A stretch of DNA of 37,210 bases from Candidatus Altimarinota bacterium. GTDB taxonomy: Bacteria; Patescibacteriota; Gracilibacteria; JANQMV01. The number at the start of each line of letters is the position of its first letter. Position 1 is the first letter of the stretch. Below are positions 32,473 through 37,210 of the stretch, one piece after another. The DNA is taken from positions 1-37,210 of the forward strand of contig JANQMV010000041.1 of assembly GCA_028279865.1 (NCBI GenBank), given 5' to 3'. The position numbers and the translations under genes were made by a program. The notes below the pieces were generated by a model that saw only the letters and a list, made by a program, of their open reading frames with translations, was not told the DNA's origin and made no database searches.

Positions 32473-33099
32473 TTACCTTTCACTTAAAGCAATTCTCAAA
32501 CCAATTGCAATCAAAATTCCACCGAACAGTTTATTAATTGCATTCTGAAATTTACCATATAAATTGTAAATTTTTTCATGAGTAAAGAAAATTGCTACCA
32601 AAGAAAACCACATAATCGTACTTGCTACCATTATTAGACTAATGACAAAAATTACAGGTTTGGAAGTTTCAGGAGTAACAACAAAAGTAAACAAGCTAAG
32701 AAAGAAAAGTGTTGCTTTTGGATTTAATATATTTGTTAAAAAACCAATTTTTACAGCCTTCAAAGAGCTTATATCATTTTTACGTTTTTGTTTGCTAAAA
32801 TGAATCTCTTCAAAGTTTGCCATAAAGGATTTATAGCCAATGTAGATCAGATACCCCGCTCCCAAAAATTTAATTATATTAAAGATAAGAATAGACTTGG
32901 AAATAATCAAAGCTAATCCTGCAATACAATAAAAAATATGCACAGCAATACCTAATCCAAAGCCAATTGCTGTAAAAATCCCCGTTTTTCGAGAATAACG
33001 TAAAGAGTTATTAACCGCCATAAAAAAATCCGGCCCCGGACTCACTAATGCCAGAAAGTGTAAAACAGCCACTGATCCAATAAAGAAAAATGTTTCCAT
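32473..33099 (-). CDS. LysE/RhtB-family amino acid exporter
   Basis: A protein of 208 aa from the ATG at 33097-33099 (a TTG two codons upstream also opens the frame). Six hydrophobic segments are seen, with the family N-terminal motif LALVSPGPDFFMAVNNSL after the first helix, and FLTNILNPKATLFFLSLF in the middle, both signatures of LysE/RhtB. It is an inner-membrane exporter of amino acids such as lysine, threonine or homoserine lactones; the substrate is unknown here. It lies between aroC and leuD on the same strand (14 bp and 24 bp), hinting at a link with amino-acid biosynthesis. Confidence 0.93.
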   Translation of the reverse strand: METFFFIGSVAVLHFLALVSPGPDFFMAVNNSLRYSRKTGIFTAIGFGLGIAVHIFYCIAGLALIISKSILIFNIIKFLGAGYLIYIGYKSFMANFEEIHFSKQKRKNDISSLKAVKIGFLTNILNPKATLFFLSLFTFVVTPETSKPVIFVISLIMVASTIMWFSLVAIFFTHEKIYNLYGKFQNAINKLFGGILIAIGLRIALSER

Positions 33100-33113
33100 C
33101 GGCAATAAATATT

Positions 33114-34127
33114 TTAGTTATATAACATTTTGTTTTCTAAATAGTGATCTAAAATCACTAAATTTACCATACTTTCCGCCACAGGTACTAGGCGAGGCAT
33201 AATCAATGGATCGTGCCTACCAATAATTTCAAGCTCTTCTCCATTTTTTGTTTTTTGTCTTTGAGCGATAGAAGGAGTCGGTTTTACTGCAATGCGCATG
33301 AGCATATCTTCTCCATTCGAAATTCCTCCGTATATCCCCTCTTTTTTCTGATTCATCTGAGAACCTTTCATAAGAATCGAGTCAAAGCCACTGCCAATCT
33401 CAAACCCTTTTACCGCACCAATACTCATTAAGGCTTTGGCAAAATCAGCTTCTAATTTAGCAAAAACAGGAGAACCTAAATTAGGTATCATGTTTTGGAT
33501 AACAATTTCAACCATACCTCCCAATGAATCTTTTTCTTTTTGAGCTTGTTTTACTAACTTATCCCAAATTTCTACTACCTCCAAATTTGGAGCACGGAAA
33601 GGATTTTTTTCAATTACTTCTAAGTCAATTTCATTTACCAAAATATCTCCAATCTGTTTTGTGTAAGCTTTTACATTCAAATCATTTTTAATGGTTTTTA
33701 AAACTTTCTTGGCAATACTACCGGCAATCACGCGCCCTACAGTTTCACGTCCGCTTGATCTTCCCCCACCTCGATAATCACGAAGTCCATATTTGTTTTG
33801 ATAAGTTTCATCTGCGTGACCGGGTCTAAAAAGATCTTTTATCTTGTTATAATCTTGAGGTTTTTGGTCTGTATTAAAGACAACAGCAGTGATTGGCATA
33901 CCTGTGGTTCTACCTTCAAAAACACCGGACAAAATTTGGACCTCATCAGCTTCTTTACGAGGCGTTGTTATTTCGCTTTGTCCCGGTTTACGCCTGTCAA
34001 GTTCTGCCTGAATATCTTTTTCATTTAGTTCAATCTTCGGCAAGCAACCATCAATCACAGCACCAAGAGCAACTCCATGTGATTCACCAAATGTTGTAAC
34101 ACGAAAATTTTTACCAAATGTGTTCAT
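33114..34127 (-). CDS. aroC: Chorismate synthase
   Basis: A 337-aa chorismate synthase, last step of the shikimate pathway (EPSP to chorismate, FMN-dependent). Signatures: FRVTTFGESHGVALGAVIDG at the N-terminus, RRKPGQSEITTPRKE, DLFRPGHADETYQNKYGLRD, YRGGGRSSGRETVGRVIAG, and near the end AVKPTPSIAQRQKT with GRHDPLIMPRLVPVAE. Slightly short of the about 350-390 aa norm but all conserved blocks are present. ATG at 34125-34127. The rest of the shikimate pathway is not in the window; it heads a run with lysE, leuD, nadE and def on the minus strand. Confidence 0.97.
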   Translation of the reverse strand: MNTFGKNFRVTTFGESHGVALGAVIDGCLPKIELNEKDIQAELDRRKPGQSEITTPRKEADEVQILSGVFEGRTTGMPITAVVFNTDQKPQDYNKIKDLFRPGHADETYQNKYGLRDYRGGGRSSGRETVGRVIAGSIAKKVLKTIKNDLNVKAYTKQIGDILVNEIDLEVIEKNPFRAPNLEVVEIWDKLVKQAQKEKDSLGGMVEIVIQNMIPNLGSPVFAKLEADFAKALMSIGAVKGFEIGSGFDSILMKGSQMNQKKEGIYGGISNGEDMLMRIAVKPTPSIAQRQKTKNGEELEIIGRHDPLIMPRLVPVAESMVNLVILDHYLENKMLYN

Positions 34128-34308
34128 TAAAACTATTTTTTAAGCTGTAATATTAAATTTATCAATCAATTTTTTTCCCTTTTTCTTTATAAAACTGTTT
34201 GTAATCTTTCAATCTTTCCTAGTTTTTGATTCTCCCTTTCTTCTACCTCAATCCTTACCTCTATTTTTCCACAAAATCAGCTGAAAAACAAAAGAATTTA
34301 CTTTGATC
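34128..34308. other. Intergenic region between aroC and the CcdA fusion gene
   Basis: About 180 bp with no recognisable gene. It is AT-rich and contains T- and C-rich pyrimidine tracts around 34160-34265. It carries the promoters of the two divergent genes; only the plus-strand one (34309-34336) is clear. Confidence 0.35.
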
Positions 34309-34336
34309 TTGTAATATTTTCTTTAATAACTAGAAT
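34309..34336 (+). promoter_or_regulatory. Promoter for the CcdA fusion gene (TTGTAA / TAGAAT)
   Basis: TTGTAA (34309-34314), 16-bp spacer, TAGAAT (34331-34336), 31 bp before the ATG at 34368. Confidence 0.45.
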
Positions 34337-34367
34337 GAACTTACTCTAAAATTTAAAATAAAAAAAT

Positions 34368-35594
34368 ATGTTCAAGAGATTTTCACTTTCTTTCCTAACG
34401 TTAATTTCAATTGCCTTCACTTTTAATGCCTTTGCCGAGCAATTAAACACAGAAAAAAAAATACCCATCAATGTTTTTGTACGTGAAAATTGTCGACATT
34501 GTGCAGATGAAGAAGCTTTTTTAAGTGAGCTTGCAAAAACTCGTGATGACTTGAAAATTACTTATCATGACATTGGAGAAAAAGAACACAAAGAGCATTT
34601 TATCCAAATTACAGAGCTTGAGGGGATCACCAAAACCACGCCTATAACATTGGTTGGAAATGTGGTTATTCAAGGGTTTGACTCTGCAGAAACAACAGGA
34701 AAACGTATTGAAAGCTTAATTGAACTGAGTAAGGAAATTAACGCTCTGGATTTTGAAGAGTATATCGCCGCAGGTGGTGTAGGCAAGGTTGAAACCATCG
34801 AAGGTGCTACCTGTGACGAAGAGGGTGAAATTCCTTGTGAAATAGAAACAGGATATCTCGTCACACTTCCTTTTATTGGCGTAGTCGATTTACAAAAATA
34901 CTCATTACCGACAATGTCTATATTGCTTGGTTTTGTGGACGGATTTAATCCGTGTGCAATGTGGGTTCTTGTAACATTCCTACTTGTTTTAGTTCAGATT
35001 GGAGATAAAAGAAAAATGTTCCAGATCGCAGGAATCTTCATTATTGCAGAAGCAATCATGTATTACTTGATTCTAAATGTCTGGTTAACAACATGGGATT
35101 TCGTAGGACTTGATAATATTATTACTCCATTAGTCGGAGTTGTCTCAATTGGAGGGGCTTGTTTCTTCCTATACGAGTTTTGGACAGGAGATGGAACTTG
35201 TAAAGTTACCAGCATGGATCAAAGAAGAAAAACAACAATTAAAATAAATAAATTGATCGAATCTCCAATGACCTGGCTCACTTTCTTCGGAATCATTGGG
35301 CTGGCTTTCTCGGTTAATATTATTGAATTTGCTTGCTCTATCGGTATTCCTCAAGCATTTACCAAAATCTTAAACATTAACATGCTTTCGGGTCTAGAAC
35401 GTCAGCTTTATCTAGGAATCTATACTTTCTTCTATATGGTAGATGATTTTATTGTCTTTGGAATTGCACTTTATAGCATTGAGAAAATTGGAATCACACA
35501 TAAGTATGCCCGTTGGACAAACTTAATAGGAGGAATTGCAATGTTAATTCTCGGAGGGCTGCTTATCTTTAATCCAACAGCTTTATTATTTTAA
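34368..35594 (+). CDS. Thioredoxin-fold domain fused to CcdA/DsbD-like channel
   Basis: A 408-aa membrane protein. Residues 1-23 form a signal peptide (ending FNAFAEQ). Residues 30-125 are a glutaredoxin/thioredoxin-like domain with the redox pair Cys42-Arg-His-Cys45 (RENCRHCADEEAF) and a TTPITLVGN cis-proline region. A linker with two more cysteines (ATCDEEGEIPCEIE) follows. Residues about 185-405 have six or more membrane helices with the CcdA/DsbD gamma-domain cysteines: Cys196 in DGFNPCAMW and Cys323 in EFACSIG. CcdA-type proteins carry reducing equivalents from cytosolic thioredoxin across the membrane. Here the acceptor domain is fused at the N-terminus and faces outward. Single gene with its own promoter and a hairpin downstream. 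Confidence 0.88.
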   Translation: MFKRFSLSFLTLISIAFTFNAFAEQLNTEKKIPINVFVRENCRHCADEEAFLSELAKTRDDLKITYHDIGEKEHKEHFIQITELEGITKTTPITLVGNVVIQGFDSAETTGKRIESLIELSKEINALDFEEYIAAGGVGKVETIEGATCDEEGEIPCEIETGYLVTLPFIGVVDLQKYSLPTMSILLGFVDGFNPCAMWVLVTFLLVLVQIGDKRKMFQIAGIFIIAEAIMYYLILNVWLTTWDFVGLDNIITPLVGVVSIGGACFFLYEFWTGDGTCKVTSMDQRRKTTIKINKLIESPMTWLTFFGIIGLAFSVNIIEFACSIGIPQAFTKILNINMLSGLERQLYLGIYTFFYMVDDFIVFGIALYSIEKIGITHKYARWTNLIGGIAMLILGGLLIFNPTALLF

Positions 35595-35610
35595 ATAAAT
35601 TTAAAAACAT

Positions 35611-35633
35611 AAAATCCTTCTTTTAGGGATTTT
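35611..35633 (+). terminator. Short terminator after the CcdA fusion gene
   Basis: aaaatcc (35611-35617) with ggatttt (35627-35633) around a short loop, AT-rich, 16 bp after the stop codon. It is modest but positioned as expected. Confidence 0.5.
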
Positions 35634-35668
35634 TAATGCGGTCTACGGCGTTCGTTCTCTTTGTTAGT

Positions 35669-35840
35669 TTAATTCCACTTCCAAAAACCATAAATATTCA
35701 TACTTCCTACGAGTAAATTTGCGCTAATTTCAGCAATACTTCCTGTAATAAATCTAGGCTGTATTACCAACTGCAAAAGCAAAGAACTCGCTTCTTTGCT
35801 TTTGTGTTAATAAAAAGATTCCAATAAATTGGTAAATCAT
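35669..35840 (-). pseudogene. Degenerate small membrane-protein gene
   Basis: Two frames on the minus strand fit one small membrane protein. One starts at ATG 35838-35840 (MIYQFIGIFLLTQKQRSEFF, continuing to AVGNTA and a TAG). The other ends at TAA 35669 (RFITGSIAEISANLLVG, then SMNIYGFWKWN). The second half looks like the C-terminus of a small polytopic protein and the first like its N-terminal helix, so at least one frameshift is needed. The frame junction lies near a perfect 13-bp hairpin (35774-35786 with 35792-35804). The family is not certain; it resembles short PnuC/YgjV-like membrane proteins only in general pattern. The remainder of the 35595-36088 gap holds no other gene I can support. 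Confidence 0.35.
35774..35804. repeat. 13-bp perfect inverted repeat in the degenerate gene
   Basis: caaaagcaaagaa (35774-35786) and its exact complement ttctttgcttttg (35792-35804), 5-nt loop. It lies close to the frame break of the small membrane-protein remnant. Confidence 0.55.
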
Positions 35841-36050
35841 TCCGGTCTAATCCAAAAAATAAAAATCGAAAACAGATTCAAGAAGTTGCTGAATGGTATT
35901 TTGCATAAAATGTGTTAAATACTTTTTTTTGAAAGACCTAGATATTTAGATATGTTTTAAGCAGCTCATTAAATAATTGAAATTTTTTATATTTCAAGAA
36001 GTGCTCAATTCATAAGATGAAAATACTCGTAAGCTCATTTATTTCTTAAG

Positions 36051-36078
36051 AAAGAAGAGGCTTATAAACCTCTTCTTT
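36051..36078. terminator. Terminator downstream of the AraC-GyrI gene
   Basis: A 10-bp stem aaagaagagg (36051-36060) with cctcttcttt (36069-36078), 8-nt loop, flanked by A/T-rich tails on both sides. It lies 10 bp past the stop of the minus-strand regulator gene. Confidence 0.65.
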
Positions 36079-36088
36079 TAAATTTTAG

Positions 36089-37039
36089 TTAGAGTTCTTT
36101 GACAGGCAAACAAATTTCCACAATATGGATTCCTTCCGGATGTTCTTTTGGGCTATTCAAGTATATCTCATAAGCAGGACGATCATCGGGCTGGTATCCG
36201 CTTTTTGGAAGCCAATCTTTATAAAGGGATTCCCAAGCTTTTTCATATTCTCCGGAATTTTTTAATTCAAAACGAGAAACAGCATACTGACCTTCTTGCA
36301 TAAGCTGCTTACCAATTTTTCCACTTACCTCAACTTCCGAATCAACAGTCAAACAAACATCAAGTCTTAGTCTGTCCTCATCTGTGAAACTTGGATTATC
36401 GTAATAAATTGAAAGAAATTTTGTATCTTTTTGAATTAAACCTCGTGGTCCTGCCCATCCGCACAATTCTCCAAATAATTTTTCGAAAAGTTCAGAATTA
36501 CCCTTATAATCACCAATATGACGAACATAAGCCAGATGCATTTCCGGCATTTTTTTTACTTCTACTTTCATAATATTTTTTGTTACAGATTTAAATGTAG
36601 CTTGAGGTCGACTCTCAAGTTCATCATATTTATATTCGCAAATAAAATCTTTTCCAATCTTGCTATTCATGTGTCCGATTTTGCGATTTTTACGAAATTC
36701 GCTTGGAGTTTGTTTGAAATAATGCTTAAAAGCCTTGGCAAAGGATTGAGAAGAAGCAAAACCACACTTTAAGGCGATTTTTGTAATTTCCATTTCTGCA
36801 TTATACATCAGTAAAAAAAGTGCCTTTTCCAGACGAATTCTTTTTATATAAATATTTAATGTCTCTCCCATTATTGCTTTAAAAATACGGTGAAAATGAA
36901 ATGGAGAGAAATAGGCTTGTTTAGAAATTTTTTCTAAAGTAAGGTTTTTGTTAATATTTTTCTGAATATAATCAATTGCTCGATTTACCCGAGAAACGTA
37001 TTCGTTGTATGATTTATTGGGATAGGCACCTCTTTGCAT
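36089..37039 (-). CDS. AraC-family regulator with GyrI-like effector domain
   Basis: A protein of 316 aa from the ATG at 37037-37039; a TTG at 37054 opens the frame five codons earlier. Residues about 15-115 are the two AraC helix-turn-helix motifs: LTLEKISKQAYFSPFHFHRI and ITKIALKCGFASSQSFAKAF, with FKQTPSEFRK at the end. Residues about 160-315 are a GyrI-like (AraC effector-binding / SOUL-like) domain: MPEMHLAYVRHIGDYKG, DDRPAYEIYLNSP and HIVEICLPV. This architecture is that of Rob/MarA-related, ligand-sensing activators of small-molecule or drug responses; the ligand is unknown. It lies between the degenerate membrane-protein remnant and a tRNA gene. Stop is TAA. Confidence 0.92.
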   Translation of the reverse strand: MQRGAYPNKSYNEYVSRVNRAIDYIQKNINKNLTLEKISKQAYFSPFHFHRIFKAIMGETLNIYIKRIRLEKALFLLMYNAEMEITKIALKCGFASSQSFAKAFKHYFKQTPSEFRKNRKIGHMNSKIGKDFICEYKYDELESRPQATFKSVTKNIMKVEVKKMPEMHLAYVRHIGDYKGNSELFEKLFGELCGWAGPRGLIQKDTKFLSIYYDNPSFTDEDRLRLDVCLTVDSEVEVSGKIGKQLMQEGQYAVSRFELKNSGEYEKAWESLYKDWLPKSGYQPDDRPAYEIYLNSPKEHPEGIHIVEICLPVKEL

Positions 37040-37112
37040 TTGAATCAAGTTCAAAAAATCGTTCGTAAAATCGCATTCTTTTTATTGAAATAAAGTTTTT
37101 TTAAGGCAGAGA

Positions 37113-37188
37113 TGGTGGGCCTGGCTGGAATTGAACCAGCGACAAATCGGTTATGAGCCGACTGCTCTAACCCCTGAGCTACAGGCCC
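37113..37188 (-). tRNA. tRNA with CAU anticodon (elongator Met or Ile2)
   Basis: A 76-nt cloverleaf: acceptor GGGCCTG with CAGGCCC, D-arm GCTC...GAGC, anticodon stem GTCGG/CCGAT with loop CTCATAA (anticodon CAT), T-arm around TTCAATT, discriminator A and an encoded CCA. The first base pair is G-C, not the mispair of initiator tRNA, so it is not fMet. The T-arm and variable region (TGTCGCTGG) recall lysidine-modified tRNA-Ile2 as much as elongator tRNA-Met; the sequence alone does not decide. Confidence 0.93.
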
Positions 37189-37210
37189 TCAAGGTTAGCA
37201 ATGAATTATC

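Overview
The window looks like a piece of a low-GC bacterial genome from the Candidate Phyla Radiation, most plausibly in or near the Peregrinibacteria / Gracilibacteria / Absconditabacteria group. That placement is an inference. It rests on a murein-hydrolase gene that is intact only if in-frame TGA codons are read as an amino acid (the conserved positions fit glycine), on the stop codons of the 33 annotated protein genes (28 TAA, 5 TAG, no TGA), on AT-rich leaders with no visible Shine-Dalgarno motif, and on a mix of housekeeping genes with surface-protein genes and isolated biosynthetic genes. No rRNA, CRISPR array, IS transposase or prophage was seen.

Layout. 1-8.1 kb: ychF and a giant (2104 aa) alpha-2-macroglobulin-like envelope protein, both minus strand, separated by a structured 380-bp gap. 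8.1-15.8 kb: a coiled-coil protein, an SLH+CAP surface protein, a hairpin-rich noncoding block of about 500 bp with its own promoter and terminator (candidate new RNA), an O-antigen-ligase-like membrane protein, another coiled-coil protein, an MscS channel, tRNA-Val(GAC), a ClbS/DfsB-like protein, a small repeat-bearing protein and a winged-helix regulator. 15.8-21.2 kb: a minus-strand run, probably one transcript: ruvA, a Cys-rich mini-lipoprotein, pgi, three pseudopilin genes and an M24 peptidase. 21.2-24.3 kb: plus strand, the M23 peptidase gene with four in-frame TGA codons, then a VanW-family protein. 24.4-29.8 kb: minus strand, ndk, an anti-sigma-like lipoprotein, two small proteins (one with a homopolymer frameshift), a repeat-rich junction with a truncated ORF, a PD-(D/E)XK nuclease and purL, whose frame contains a small palindromic repeat. 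30.0-34.1 kb: a small plus-strand protein, then def, nadE, leuD, a LysE-type exporter gene and aroC on the minus strand. 34.4-37.2 kb: a glutaredoxin-CcdA fusion, a degenerate membrane-protein fragment, an AraC/GyrI regulator and a CAU-anticodon tRNA.

Many products act at the cell envelope: alpha-2-macroglobulin, SLH-CAP, the Wzy-like protein, MscS, the pseudopilins, M23, VanW, two lipoproteins and the CcdA fusion. The others are scattered core functions (RuvA, PGI, NDK, PurL, Def, NadE, AroC, YchF). The two strongest leads are the TGA-containing M23 gene in a neighbourhood otherwise free of TGA, and the multi-hairpin RNA candidate at about 10.09-10.60 kb.
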